Shown here: in pieces, positions 1-10,859 of the stretch
How the letters are laid out: each line of letters starts with the position of its first letter
How positions within the stretch are numbered: the first letter of the stretch is position 1
NCBI GenBank assembly: GCA_963576475.1
Contig: OY754979.1
Coordinates: 24,411,034-24,475,033, forward strand
Source: Molanna angustata
Taxonomy: Eukaryota > Arthropoda > Insecta > Trichoptera > Molannidae
Length of the DNA stretch: 64,000 nucleotides
Direction: 5' to 3'
Position numbers and translations under genes: made by a program
Notes under the pieces: generated by a model
What the model was told of the DNA's origin: nothing
Databases searched by the model: none
What the model saw: the letters and a program-made list of their open reading frames with translations, nothing else

Positions 1-385
1 AAAATGAAACAATATTTCCGGCGCATTTCATGGGTGACATCTGTGCGAGAACACTGTCACCTCATTTATAAGGACTGTTGCTTTCGTTCTTTACAAATAA
101 ACCAACTTCTTAATGTATGGCGTTAAAAAATGGTTTCTTCGTTACTTCACAGATGGCAATAGTAATAATGTCTTATTTTCAGGTGATCTGTTACTCACTA
201 TTCAAATATACAGAATTTCCAAAAATTGGACTGATAGGGATCTCAGTACGAAGGCATAATTGGTGAACGTTGCTCAAGCGCACAAAGTGATCACGTAAAC
301 CAGTAACGACAGGTCGTATGCTCTATAGGTGCCTTTTGTTCCTGGTTCTCCTACATATAATATTCCAAATTTATAATAAAATTAA
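1..385 (-). repeat. M1 dispersed repeat, copy 1 (cut by window edge)
   Basis: Carries, in reverse, the block order of the five other M1 copies: a block around agatggcaatag (151-162), a ttattttcaggtga block (173-186), gtgatcacgtaaac (287-300) and the end block aggtgcc...gttcctggttct (327-349). No coding capacity is seen. The family has inverted ends, best seen at 33050-33560, which suggests a non-autonomous DNA transposon. The outer end is lost at the window edge. Confidence 0.7.
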
Positions 386-619
386 ATTGATACATACTTT
401 TTTACAGCATTTTTTAAATACTCCATAACTATGTGGCTGAAGTTTCGAACGTTCTAACGGAATGAACTAACGGATCAATGGTCAGGATACAATAGTGATA
501 ACCCAAGGAAAAAATATTTATTTATTTATTTACTAATATATATATTTTTTATTTGTAGTTTTAATTGCTTGTTTATTTATTTAAATACTCCCAATACAAA
601 ATAAAGTAAAACAATGCAT
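386..619. other. AT-rich spacer, nothing recognised
   Basis: AT-rich DNA with a short run of tttat repeats near 513-530. It ends at the 5' truncation point of the LINE-B fragment that follows. I see no gene or repeat here. Confidence 0.5.
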
Positions 620-1000
620 CATTTTGGAAGAATACAAAAATGAATCTTTTAAAACAGAAATAAGTCACATATATGGGACAAGGCTGGTGATGGAGCGTGC
701 CCTGCAGGTACCTAAGACAAACAACGTGTATGGAGATCGTACCAGGAAACATATTGTACCGCATATTATTAACGCGTTGCCGATTAGGATAAGAAATATT
801 TTAAAGTCTGACGAAACGAAAAAAGTTACTATAAAAAATACTAAACATCTGTATCTTAATTCAAGCGTTCGTTAGACTTTGAATTATTATTGTTGATTAA
901 TTATAGGTATATCTAATGTATATTATGTGTAAGGTTTATTTCAATTTTTTTTTTCTATCAAATTTTTGTTTGGTCTCTGTATCTTTAATATTTGAGATAA
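620..1000 (+). pseudogene. LINE-B non-LTR retrotransposon, C-terminal end of reverse transcriptase ORF
   Basis: The frame ending at the TAG at 873-875 encodes VPKTNNVYGDRTRKHIVPHI, which matches IPKTNNVYGDRTKATIIPKL in the LINE-B copy at 47342-48478. It is therefore the extreme C terminus of a non-LTR reverse transcriptase polyprotein, about 80 residues, without any catalytic motif. The AT-rich stretch after the stop is probably 3' UTR. This is a dead 5'-truncated insertion, typical of LINEs. Clade is not assignable from this piece; jockey/CR1-like is an inference from the larger copy. Confidence 0.75.
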
Positions 1001-1489
1001 GTTTATTGAAATAATTATATGTGAAATTTATAAAATTATGTGAAAGAGAGAATCTGCTCTGCCAAAAAACTGCTTTTCAGTTTGGCGGGAAAAGAACAAT
1101 GTATTACTTTTTATTAAAAAATAAATATCTTAAAAAAAAAATTATTTATGCATTGACTAATTTTTTTAATTATTTACTTATTTATGCATTAATGAACGAT
1201 AAAGTAAACGGAAAAAAAATGGAAATAATTCCATAACTATACGTCGTAGACAAATAAATCTTTTATAAGCTTAAAGAGTGCACAAAATCAAAGTGAATAA
1301 CCGATAAAGATTCTTCATTTCAAGTCAGGTTTGTTCTTAAAATGCAAAATATCAACTAATTTTGGGTTTCGGATAATTTAAATCACATAGGTATAACTCC
1401 TTTTTTAACGCACGTATTTATTTCGTAATGTATTAGGCGGTTTTAACATGTCATATTTTTGAATTTTTCATCCGCGTACCTTGATTCAT
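1001..1489. other. No feature recognised
   Basis: AT-rich non-coding DNA. A short open frame at 1021-1236 is lysine and asparagine rich, as expected by chance in AT-rich DNA, and resembles no family I know. Confidence 0.5.
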
Positions 1490-1522
1490 CATTTACTTGT
1501 TTAACAAGGACATATTCATTTT
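1490..1522 (+). repeat. SINE-2 3' end fragment
   Basis: The string tttaacaaggacatattcat is the reverse complement of the 3' end of SINE-2 as seen at 15831-15851 (tgaatatgtccttgttaaac). Only the last ~30 bp are kept. Confidence 0.45.
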
Positions 1523-2038
1523 TGACAAAAAAAAATCTGTAATTGATTTCTTCACATATAAATTACATTAGAAGACAACATTCAGAATATGTGGTGAATG
1601 TCGTTACTGAACTATCTGTTGTATTTTCGATTGTTCGGCTCATATGGTACAGCCGAAAACCATAAAAACAGAAAAAATGCTTTGTAAATATGTACTATAA
1701 CATATGCATTTTTCCTTTAAATTGTATGTACAATATTAATCGATTGTATAATGTACGGGTAGCGTTAATGTATTATATATGACATGAGCCTAAATACCTA
1801 CTACTTGAAAGGTTGGTTGGAATAACAATCAAACATTAAATTTTATGTACTTCAATAGCTGTTCAATGTCCCTCTATCTGTCGTTTATAGTAGAGTTAAA
1901 TTCAATTTTATGAAGAGAGGCCCAACATACATACATAGGTAATGTGAATTTTCAATGATTCAAGGGTTTTGGCAGGTGACGTTATATAATGAACCTTTCT
2001 GTAAAACATTTTACATGATGTGTGACGTGTTTGATTGT
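1523..2038. other. No feature recognised
   Basis: AT-rich DNA with no long open frame and no repeat that I could match elsewhere in the window. Confidence 0.5.
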
Positions 2039-2710
2039 AAGTGCCGAAATAATACGAACGAAATATTTAAACTGTGCCAATTGACAAAAGATTTTATGAT
2101 TATGGAAGAACTTAACATGCATTAATTTAAATTAAAGATAACACATAAACAACGAACGACTTACTGATAATACCAAAAACAATTCATTTTTACGGCGACA
2201 GAACTAAGGCGAAGATAATACCGAAACTGTTCAATAAACTTCCTTAACAAGTACTGAAAAGAAAAAAAAAATTAAAGAGTATTTTACATTAATCTTACTT
2301 TATTTTTATTGCTTTGTTTTTATTTACTTTATCTTCATTGTTTTTCTTCTGATTAACCTTTATTTTTCAACGCTTTGTATTTGATTTTGCTATATTTAAA
2401 TTGTTTTGTTTTTGATTTACTTTATCTTGGTTTGTTTATCTTCTGATTAATTTTTATTTTTCAACGCGTTGTATTTGATTTTGCTCTATTCAAATTGTTT
2501 TGTTTTTGATTAACTTTATTTTCATTGTTTTGCTTTGTTTTTGAATGGCATATTTTTTTCTTGTTTTTGATTTACATTGTTTTGAGTAAAATTTTATAAT
2601 TTTATTGCTTTGTATAATTGTATAATTTGATTGTACAGTAACTCATTGGATTGCACGAGAGAGTTTGCACGGCAAACGGTGTATACAGTTAGAACTAAAT
2701 AAATTTGAAA
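2039..2710 (+). pseudogene. LINE-B 3' fragment with stop codons, plus 3' UTR
   Basis: Translation of 2042-2250 gives NNTNEIFKLCQL, then IMEEL and FKLKITHK, then (after a frameshift) YGDRTKAKIIPKLFNKLP. All three align in order to the LINE-B polyprotein at 47342-48478 (NNINEIFKRCNI; FKLKITHK; YGDRTKATIIPKLFNKLP). An in-frame TAA lies before FKLKITHK and another directly after FNKLP. The T-rich tandem repeat at 2281-2590 and the tail ending in aaataaaaataaaata near 2722 are probably its 3' UTR and A-rich end. A broken, non-functional copy. Confidence 0.8.
2281..2590 (+). repeat. T-rich tandem repeat (~94-bp unit) in LINE-B 3' UTR
   Basis: The segment beginning gattaacctttatttttcaa at 2351 recurs as gattaatttttatttttcaa at 2445, giving a period of about 94 bp, and degenerate part-copies (ttgtttttgatttactttatc) lie on both sides. 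Interpreted as 3' UTR repetition of the LINE-B copy. Confidence 0.6.
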
Positions 2711-2849
2711 ATAAAAATAAAATATACTAAATTTTAATTAGTACTCTCATCTAAAAATACCCAAAATTATAAAGGCGAGTTTAGATATTCTGATTTCGCT
2801 GTGATGCACCGACTTAGAATAGTACTTCCACTATTTTCTATTATCATAG

Positions 2850-3015
2850 CTTTCAGGTGTCCCGTCAGAGCCGGGTTACTAAAAATATAACAGGAAAAAT
2901 AACATCTTACATAGTTCACCATCCATTCTGAATTTTACCTGTTTTAGGTGAGGCTTCCTTTAACGAGGTAATAGACACCCACACACCTGTCGCTGGTTAC
3001 TGATCCAACTACAAC
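2850..3015 (+). repeat. Dispersed repeat, LINE 3' end-like, copy 1
   Basis: Shares the strings caccatccattctgaat, ttttaggtgaggcttcc and acctgtcgctggttac with 49410-49680 (caccacccattctgaatg, ttttaggtgggac, catctgtcgctggctac). The second copy ends in a taaataaataa tail, as LINE 3' ends do in this genome. Exact class unknown. Confidence 0.55.
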
Positions 3016-3932
3016 TACAATACATATATACTTTAAACATTTCGATATAATACATACATATATTAGAAGCATATTTCAAAACATACATGTTAACACACGT
3101 TAAACAGTAGGTACCTACATACCACAATCACATATAAATTTTAAAATAAAAATTTTGAATACATAACTCTCCACTACTCTGCTGTTGTGGAAAGTAAAAA
3201 TGGCATATCGGCACAGCAAGGAATTTATTTGGATTTGATTTTTATATGATTAAATTGAACACTCAACTTTGAACCATGATTACATAACAATATTAATACG
3301 AAATACAATACAAATAAAATATAAATATTTGGTACTTGGATATATTGCCTCGCTGTCAAACTCTTGAAACCTGCTGTTGTATAATGTATGGCACAATCTA
3401 TGAATTGCCATGTTTTGTGCATAATTGATACGATGAGTTGGAAGATGGAATAAAATTGTATGTCTATTTCTTCGAGTAGGAATATTAAATGAGATGATAA
3501 TATTGACTATTGAAGATAATACACAGACATATATAATGTCTGTGTATTAACTTGTTAGTATAATACATAGATTGAAGATTTCCTGAATTTCATTTGACAG
3601 AGATTATTCCGCTCACCGTGAATCAAAATAAATGACATGGCTTGTTGGTACTTATATTTATCCAGCGCATTGTTTAAACAGCGCGTACAAAATACCATCA
3701 CAAAGTCGTTTTTGCTTTTAGCTTTTGCGTTTGTCAACTGTATTACCTATGTCTACTGCAAATAAAACCTTATCATGTTGCTTCATACTTCGCTTTGTTT
3801 ACAAATAAACAATCTCAAGTACTCCTCTTCTCAAATGCTTTGACAATACTTTCGGTTGGGATCAAGAATCTAATGAAATTAAGATCCATTTGTCTATAAC
3901 AGTAATCTAAGAATATTTTTTAATGTATAATT
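3016..3932. other. No gene recognised; one perfect small hairpin
   Basis: AT-rich DNA without an identifiable gene. It contains a hairpin at 3517-3549 with 14-bp arms (taatacacagacat) and a 5-nt loop. Confidence 0.5.
3517..3549. repeat. Perfect short inverted repeat
   Basis: taatacacagacat, atata, atgtctgtgtatta: 14-bp perfect arms around a 5-nt loop. No flanking terminator-like or element-like context. Confidence 0.7.
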
Positions 3933-4130
3933 TATTTTATTTATTTATTTTTCACACCTTTATCACAAAGACTATTATGAAGATTACTGCTGCCCAACTA
4001 GGTAACCCTGTTCTAGGGCTAGCAGTTTACAATTTTACCAAGCCAAATATTTGACATTTTGGTTATACATAGTTACATAGAGCGGACACCAGACATCACA
4101 ACACAGTAAATTACAATATTACATAGTTAC
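3933..4130 (-). repeat. Probable LINE 3' UTR and A-rich tail
   Basis: On the minus strand the sequence runs through aactgctagccctagaacag and ggttacctagttgggcagca and ends in gtgaaaaataaataaataaa, the layout of a LINE 3' UTR followed by a TAAA-type tail. No coding part could be recognised upstream of it. Confidence 0.4.
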
Positions 4131-4507
4131 CAATATCTTAAACACAAAAGTATAAACTGATACAGTAAATTTTGATATGTTATTATTCTAATATTATTTC
4201 TACCATAATATGCACACCCGTTGTTGTCATTTATGTTATGTAGCAGTTTGACATTAAAATTTGCTCTGTGGTCTTCTCAACGTATATACTCAGTAACAAT
4301 ATTATTTGACTTGAGTCACAAATCAAATAAAATACAAAATCAAGATTTCTTCTTTGAAATAAATCTAATAAAAAAAGAGAAATGTTTTAGAGTTTATTTG
4401 TCTTAAAATAAGATGCAATGTAAAGACAATCCTCTCCTCGAACCAGCTTGTGTAGCGTGTAGTTATATTATAAGTTATATTATAATATACGCAAACATTG
4501 AATTTTT

Positions 4508-5001
4508 ACTCCTCACTAACCCAAGGGGATATAGTGGTGAGCAAATTATTAAATAGTATCATGCTGAGATTGTATTCTGAACGTTTCATCACAATGTATC
4601 TGTGTGAGCGTGTGTATGTGCTATGTGCTGTGTGATATGTACGGCATGTTTATTTTACTTTATCGATTATAGACTAAAGTACTCATTCGATTCTTTTCAA
4701 ATTTTGCAAATTTGTATATATGATACTCACTTAGACCCCATTAGATTTTGAACGATATCTGAATAGTGTTTCTCATTTTTTTTAACTATCAAATATTTCA
4801 AAGAGAAACCAAGCTCAGGAAACTTAAAATTTGAAATTTTTATTTTCAAATTGGTAAAAAACACATCACTTATAAAATGGCATTGAAGAATTATCAAGTT
4901 TGTATAGTAAAATATTTAAATAAAAAATAATTAAACAAAAGCTGAATATATTCCATACACAATTTGAATACTTTAAAGAATGACTTGTTAGTGAGGAGTT
5001 T
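4508..5001 (-). mobile_element. R element copy 1, nested in an M1 copy
   Basis: Begins actcctcactaac and ends gttagtgaggagt, which are inverted ends. Its interior (for example tctaatggggtctaag on the minus strand, and ccattttat...cttgataattcttcaatg) recurs at 5640-6125 and 6404-6700. On both sides lies M1-type sequence: atacgcaaacattgaattttt to the left and ttttccctgtcgggagtca to the right, so R appears to have inserted into M1. No open frame resembling a transposase; a non-autonomous terminal-inverted-repeat element is inferred. Confidence 0.6.
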
Positions 5002-5004
5002 AGC

Positions 5005-5475
5005 GTTGGCCACAACCCACTCGTTTTTCCCTGTCGGGAGTCAAATAATATTTTTTATAGGTGTCTTGAGAACTAGGAACTCAAGACACCTACAGGGCTT
5101 ACGACCTGTCGTACGTGATCACTTTATGCGCTTCCGCAACTTTCACCAATTGTACCTTCTTATTGAGTTTCCTTATCAACGCATTTTTTTAAAGTTCTAT
5201 ATATTTGAATAGTGAGTAACAGATCACCTGAAAATAAGACATTATTACTATTGCCATCTGTGAAGTAACGAAGAAACCTTTTTGTAACACCATATTTTAA
5301 GAAGTTGGATTATATGTAAACAAGAAGCAACAGTCATATTAAATGAAGTGACAGTATTCTCGCACAGATGTCACCCCTGAACTGCGCCAGAAAGATTATT
5401 TCATTTTTGAATGTTTACCTATTTGCACCAATGTGTATGTAAATCGAATATTTTTTTTAAATGCATATACGCAAA
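5005..5475 (+). repeat. M1 dispersed repeat, copy 2
   Basis: Shares cctgtcgggagtcaaat, acctacagggcttacgacct, gtgatcactttatgcgctt, agatcacctgaaaataag, attgccatctgtgaagtaac and the end block aaatgcatatacgcaaacat with other M1 copies. Its end block contains a local 12-bp-arm hairpin (aggtgtcttgag / ctcaagacacct, 5060-5092) that the other copies lack. Confidence 0.7.
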
Positions 5476-5499
5476 CATTTGATTTTTTCTAAGATTAAT

Positions 5500-6125
5500 C
5501 TAAGAATGATTTGTAATAAGACGATTTATGGCAGGATAAGAAATGAGGACACTTGGAAAGAATGTAAGATATACAACATAAATTGATCTAAAAATTATTT
5601 GTTATAAATAATCTGTGCTGTTGTTTACTTATAAAGATTGGAAATCTACCAGTTCGTTATTGATGAGTTCGTTAAATTATTTTAATTAAATATTTTATAA
5701 TGAAAACTTGATGATTCTTCAACGCCATTTTATGAAAATGTTGTGCCTATTTAGCAATTTGAAAATATAAATATCAAATATTAAGTTTCCTGAGCTCGAG
5801 GTCTCTTTGAAATACTTGATCGTTAAAAAATTGATAAGCACTATTCAGATATACTTCAACATCTAATGGGGTCTAAGCGAGTATTAGATATAAAAATTTG
5901 CAAAATTTGAAAAGGATCGAATGAGAAGTTTAGTCTATAATCGATAAAGTAAAATAAACATGCCGTACATAATACACAGCACAAATACATTGTGATGGAA
6001 CTTTCAGAATACAATCTCAGTAAGATACTTGTACTCTGAAACAAAAAAAATGCGAATTCATAAATCCCCACTGATATCCCCTTGGAGTAGTGAGAAATTA
6101 AAAAATGAGAAAGTGGGATGCATTT
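5500..6125 (+). mobile_element. R element copy 2
   Basis: 5640-6125 repeats the interior of R copy 1 in opposite orientation: gaaaacttgatgattcttca, caaatattaagtttcctgag, tctaatggggtctaagc, then catgccgtac and the weakened end ccttggagtagtgag. The stretch 5510-5560 (tctaagaatgatttgtaat... aagaaatgagga) recurs at 6710-6760, so it is also repetitive. Confidence 0.6.
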
Positions 6126-6309
6126 CATTAAAAACTGTTGAAAATGTTATACACTTACATTAAAAACTCACTTCTTCCGCGAGTCTTACAATAACCCCTA
6201 ATATATTCAAAGCGCCCTTGAGGTGAGGTTATCACAAAAACGGCGCTATAAAAATAATTAAATAATTTTAAAAATATGTAACTTTAACCAACACGGAACA
6301 AAGACAAAA

Positions 6310-6384
6310 AAATGAAAACAGACTATTAAATATTCATGACTGCAAAGACCAACAACCTGACTGTACATGCACTGAAATTAAAAA
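6310..6384 (+). pseudogene. LINE-B internal fragment
   Basis: Reading frame gives NIHDCKDQQPDCTCTEIKK, which aligns with NIKGHDYECLHKNVTDCTC in LINE-B at 47342-48478. About 25 codons remain, cut on the right by R copy 3. Confidence 0.5.
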
Positions 6385-6765
6385 GAGTGCGTTGTGGCCA
6401 ACGCTAAGCTCCTCACTAACAAGTCACTCCATAAAGTATTCAAATTTTGTATGGAAAATTTTCAGCATTTTCATGGATGAGTTTGTTCAATTATTATTTT
6501 ATTTAAATATTACATTATGAAAACTTGATAATTCTTCAATGCCATTTTATGAATGTGATGAGCCTTTTTACCAATTTGAAAATAAAAATTTCAAATATTA
6601 AGTTTTCTGAGCTCGGGGTCACTTTGAAATATTTGATAGTTACAAAAATTGAGAAGCATTATTCAGATATTCTTCAAAATCTAATGGGGTCTAAGAGTAA
6701 ATTAGTAATCTTAGAATGATTTGTATCAGTGCGATTTGCGCCAGCAGAATAAGAAATGAGGAAAC
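6385..6765 (+). mobile_element. R element copy 3
   Basis: Begins at gctcctcactaacaagtc (6409-6426) and continues through gaaaacttgataattcttca, tcaaatattaagttttctga and tctaatggggtctaag, as in copies 1 and 2. It is shorter on its right side and runs into the shared block tcttagaatgatttgtat. Confidence 0.6.
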
Positions 6766-6814
6766 AAAAATAATGCAAGATACATGACAACGTTTTACAT
6801 TTACATAACCAGTA

Positions 6815-6935
6815 ACCAGTTCTATAATATCTTTAGATGTCATAGAACTCCATATGATAATTATATCCATGATATGAGTAATCACGAGGGTTTTGATTTC
6901 GCCGGTTGGACCAGACTTCCCCCCCAGGGTCGTGA
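6815..6935 (+). repeat. FB-A foldback element, half copy (loop plus right arm)
   Basis: Matches the loop and right arm of the hairpin element at 62855-63043: tctttagatgtcatagaact, ataattatatccatgatatg, gggttttgatttcgccgg, accagacttccccccc. The left arm is missing, so this copy cannot fold. Confidence 0.75.
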
Positions 6936-6939
6936 ATTA

Positions 6940-7814
6940 CAAAGTAAAAAATCATCAGTAATACGAAATTATAGAAATAAAGGAGAAAATATTATAAATT
7001 ATCAAATACGTTCCCATTAACTAAATTACATCCACCCACTTCCCAATTCTTTCCCCTCTTGCACAGCTTCAATACACATTTCTACGATTAAACAAGCATT
7101 TACACAAGCATTCATAAACAAAATAATTACCTAAAATAAATCTGCGTTGTTTAAGAATACTTGTATTTTCACAATATTATCATGTTTCTAGTGTTTCGTT
7201 TCTAATTTATTTTATTTTATTTTTATTTTTTTGGTAAATTCATATAATGTATTACATAACATTGTTCACATAATCTTTAAAATATTCCATTACGAATTTA
7301 CGAATTTGAAATATTATAAATGTAATTCTTTGTACAAAAAGTATTAACAAATAAAATATACTAAACTATGTTGATAGATGAAGTAACAACAACAATAAAT
7401 CAATTTACAATAAAATAAGCGCGAAGAAATAAATGCAATAATTATACAGAAAACAATCATAACAAATTGAGTAAGTTAAATATGTAGAAAATCATGATGC
7501 ACAATCTTTCAAGACTTACGTCGTGAATTTCATCATAGATAAAATATATGAATTAGAAAAAAAAATATCTGTGTTACGGTGAAGTTAATATTCAGTTACA
7601 ATACCATTGCCTGAGCTGAGGATCTGTTTGATTTTACTAAGATATGATTTGTATTTAATGTGAAACACGTCAATAATATCAAATGTTTTATTATATGTAG
7701 ATAATGTCCTGTTTAATACAGACTTGATAATACTGATGAGATATAACCAATATTGCCATTTATATTCAGACATTTTATATACAGACATGTTATAATGAGA
7801 GCAAAACATACAGT
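6940..7814. other. No feature recognised
   Basis: AT-rich DNA. A T-rich tract (7203-7230) and the string aataaaatatactaaa near 7350 recall LINE tails but are not enough for a call. Confidence 0.45.
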
Positions 7815-8035
7815 TTAACGAATACTATACACACACTGCAGACAATTTTTCTCTTTTACTCCAATGCAATCACATAAATTGTCTCTCATCGAATAATGAC
7901 TGCGAAAGAGACAAACCTATATATGACGAATATTATTAAGTGTGCTAGTACATCAACAGAATCCTTCTGTATGGCTTGACTTAACTACTCTCTCGTTTAC
8001 TCAAAATATAAAATTACATATATCGAAAAATCCAT
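7815..8035 (+). repeat. Dispersed repeat P, copy 1
   Basis: Inverted match to 26345-26665: cacacactgca, cttttactcc, gcaatcacat, ataatgactg, gaaagag and, further on, ctctcgtttactcaaaa all occur in the same order on opposite strands. Class unknown; no terminal repeat identified. Confidence 0.6.
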
Positions 8036-8934
8036 ATAAATATATTAATTTGTGGTCGACCATCCCTAGGATGTCCCCACATCACTACTGGCTTGTCATG
8101 GCTACCAACTCAAGCTGAACGTATAAACAATGATTCCCTCCAACTCTCATCATTCGGAATTTCTTCAGTCGCCCGGCCAAGACGTATCGCGTACTTTCCT
8201 CCACATTTTAATTTCGTGTGAATTTTTATTTATTTTTTCCAATATTTTACAAATACTATGTAAAATATTGTTCGAAATAAATATACATCAGAGGCAGTAC
8301 AATATTTTATTGCGTGAATTATCAGTTGTACCCAATTGTTTGTAGTGTATCTATTATAGAGAAATGAGTTTTAGTTATACCTTTTGAACACGCAATAATC
8401 CTTTTTATAAATATTCCATAAATGAATTTATTACTATAATCATAATAATCAAATAACCATCTCCCTATAAATTATTGAATAAATATGCAGGATGAAATGA
8501 TTATATGTTCGTTCCTTCACAGTTATAGTGTAACATTTTTACCTTTTGGGCCCTCGGAATACCAAGTTACCTGATCTTGGTTACCGAGGTCTGGGTTGTG
8601 TTGCCGATCTGGTTAGATGAACCTGTCGGCGGTCACCCAGGATAGGCTGTGCCGGTATATGTAGGCCTTAGGTATTTTAACCTGTTCGCCTATCCCCAAG
8701 CGAAGGTATTGTAATAGCTGTGTAGGTATTTAACCAACCCAGTACTACGTACATATAGATATAAAATGTAAGAAATAAACACAGGTACCTACATAATTAT
8801 TAAGACAGAAATCAAAAGATAATGAGCGATAACTTACATTGATTTATTGAATATTGGTGTCTCTAATACAGTGCAATAATTTACTTATTTAATAGTGATT
8901 ATTTTAATTGAATATAATAACGATAATTACGCGG
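8036..8934. other. No gene recognised
   Basis: Mostly AT-rich. The part at 8540-8700 is clearly less AT-rich (ggtctgggttgtgttgccga and following) and has no match elsewhere in the window; it could be host unique sequence upstream of the promoter candidate at 8935-9185. Confidence 0.4.
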
Positions 8935-9185
8935 ATTTAAAACTATAAGGTCGCAAGGACAGCGCAACCGCGGTAGCTGGTGGTGGGTGGATCGAATGAG
9001 CGCCGTACGTCTGTCGTCTGATCCGACTTTATATAGTGGTGCAGAGTCAGGATTCAGACGCTAGCGCACGCCACAAATTTACATGTTTTCATCACACAAG
9101 GTGGCATTTTGACTACGACAATACGTCCGAACACCACAACATCTTGTGTGTAACTAAAGTGCGATAATAATTAAGTGAGGTAAGC
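8935..9185 (+). promoter_or_regulatory. Candidate promoter and non-coding first exon of a host gene
   Basis: An island of lower AT content with no match elsewhere in the window. It holds a TATA-like ctttatatag (about 9027-9036), an initiator-like agtcaggattcag some 20-30 bp downstream, and a stretch without ATG-led long frame that ends at gtgag|gtaagcgcc (about 9179), a good 5' splice donor. This is the layout of a TATA promoter with a short 5' UTR exon. It is inference from motifs only; no coding exon downstream was identified, and a chance island or old MITE cannot be excluded. Confidence 0.35.
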
Positions 9186-9189
9186 GCCT

Positions 9190-9850
9190 TCCTTTCTGTT
9201 TACCGAATTTATCATTGATTTTACCATAAAAAATCTTACATTTCTTTTAAATTTGAATAGATTTAGCCCATCAATTCATTTTTTTTAGGATTTTTAAACG
9301 CCGTTTAATGATTTAGGATCTTTCCAATGAAACTGGCTCTCTATCTTCATATTAACTCTGCTCTGAAATCAAATATTAATTGACTATACCATTAACTGCA
9401 TAATAGAATAATATCCATAGTCTAAATCCAATTGTAATAGTCAGTTTCATACGAATGTCGTAAATATGGAATTGGTTAGGTCACATATCTGAACCCTTTC
9501 TGTGAGCCATTTGCAATTCACCCATATTCCAGTGGATTCCTTTCAAGTGGACGATTCCATTGAAACGTTTGAAAAATATCAGAGTCGCTGTCATTCTGTG
9601 ACGTGACCAAGCGTAAGTTTTCCTAGAGAAAAATCTTTAATATATTATTTTTGTCTCAGTCCCTGAATAAATTTTAGTGAAGCCCATTGTTTTTGTTGTA
9701 TACTTTTTTATCATCACCGCGTAGGGGACATCTTAGGAACTGGGTCTATTATACTCTTCTAGAGAAGCGCACTGCGTAGCGTTGGAGAGGGTTTGCAATC
9801 GGCTCAAGAAAATATTAATTCGCATTTTAAAAAGACCCGGGAATTAAAAA
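9190..9850. other. No feature recognised (possible intron)
   Basis: AT-rich sequence following the donor-like site. No repeat or coding segment recognised; if the first-exon candidate is real this would be intron. Confidence 0.4.
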
Positions 9851-9854
9851 AAAT

Positions 9855-10036
9855 GAGATTTTTTTTTAAATACTTTCCAAAAATAGGATTTTCTTTTATA
9901 TACCTTGTTTCCAGAAATAGGATTTTATTTTATACATATACCTACTTTCCAAAAAGAGGATTTAATTTTATATACTTTCCGAAAATTGGATTTTATTTTA
10001 TATACTTTTCAAAAATAGGATTTTATTTTATATACT
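9855..10036 (+). repeat. Minisatellite, ~33-bp unit, 5-6 copies
   Basis: Repeats of tatactttccaaaaatagga followed by ttttattttat. The unit is a multiple of three, so an open frame (FPKIGFYFIY repeated) runs through it; I regard that frame as a by-product of the repeat. SINE-1 is inserted at its right edge, and one more partial unit (atactttccaaaa) follows the SINE at 10264. Confidence 0.8.
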
Positions 10037-10040
10037 TCGT

Positions 10041-10265
10041 CGGCCTTCGTGGCTCAGTTGGTTGGGTATCTGACTACTGATCCAAAGGTCCCGGGTTCGA
10101 TTCCCGGTGGAGACACAGTTTTTAATTGTGTTTTCAGTCTGGATCTGTGAGACGATTAATATCGTAAGCCTCCAGAATGTGGCAACTTGTTATTGGGTGC
10201 GTGTTAAATTAATATTTGACATAGCACCTGTTAGTTGCCCGAAAAATAATATATAAATAAATAAA
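10041..10265 (+). mobile_element. SINE-1, tRNA-derived SINE, copy 1
   Basis: A tRNA-like head of ~73 bp has an A box (tggctcagttgg) and a B box (ggttcgattcc) at pol III spacing, with acceptor-like ends around it. It is followed by a family-specific body (ttttcagtctggatctgtga, ggtgcgtgttaaattaatat, ttagttgcccga) and a taaataaataaa tail. The flanks are atactt-containing minisatellite sequence on both sides, a plausible short target duplication. A functional tRNA is unlikely because the same body follows in five copies. Confidence 0.85.
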
Positions 10266-10396
10266 TACTTTCCAAAACGTCAAAGATATTTGAAAGTTTT
10301 GACGGATGATCATTGATAATAATATGAAATCAACTAATATCTATGGAAAACTAATTAGCTCGAAATCACACACCACAATGAAACTCATATTATTTT

Positions 10397-10598
10397 CGAC
10401 CTTCGCAGCTCACTTGGTTTGACATCTGTCTTCTGAACACCGGGTTCGATTCCCGGTGAAGACACAGTGTTTCATTGTATTTTCAGTCTGTATCTGCTAG
10501 ACGATAAATATCACAAGTCTCCATAATGTTAAAACCAGTTTTGGGTGCGTGTTAAATTAATATTATTTGACGTAGTTGCCTGAGAAACAAAATATTAT
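10397..10598 (+). mobile_element. SINE-1, degenerate copy 2
   Basis: Keeps the B box (gggttcgattcccggtg), the ttttcagtctg body and ggtgcgtgttaaattaat, but the tRNA-like head has a deletion between the boxes (tctgaacaccgggtt) and the A box is changed. A decayed copy. Confidence 0.75.
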
Positions 10599-10690
10599 TA
10601 TTATATTATGATAAAGAAAGAACAAGGTAAAGAAAATAATTCATTTCTCAATTGCTGTTTTTTTATATTCTTTTCCTTATTGAACATAGG

Positions 10691-10826
10691 TATGTAAAAG
10701 GTAAGTCTGTCACCTGAGAGTGGTTGCGTTCGCCAGTGCGCATCCCCTTTCTATAGGTGAAAATTGCAGATTTTAACATCATAAACGTAAACGAAACCAC
10801 TCCCAGGTACCAGACTTTTATGTACG
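10691..10826. mobile_element. Short MITE-like element with ~30-bp inverted ends
   Basis: Left end taagtctgtcacctgagag then tggttgcgtt; right end, reverse complemented, aaagtctggtacctgggag then tggtttcgtt. No coding capacity. Superfamily not assignable. Confidence 0.55.
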
Positions 10827-10859
10827 ATTGATATTGGCATTTACTATTACAGTGTCACT

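Noticed and set aside
10041..10115. Possible functional tRNA gene
   Set aside because: A and B boxes are present, but the sequence is followed by the same SINE body and tail in five places; the same holds for SINE-2.
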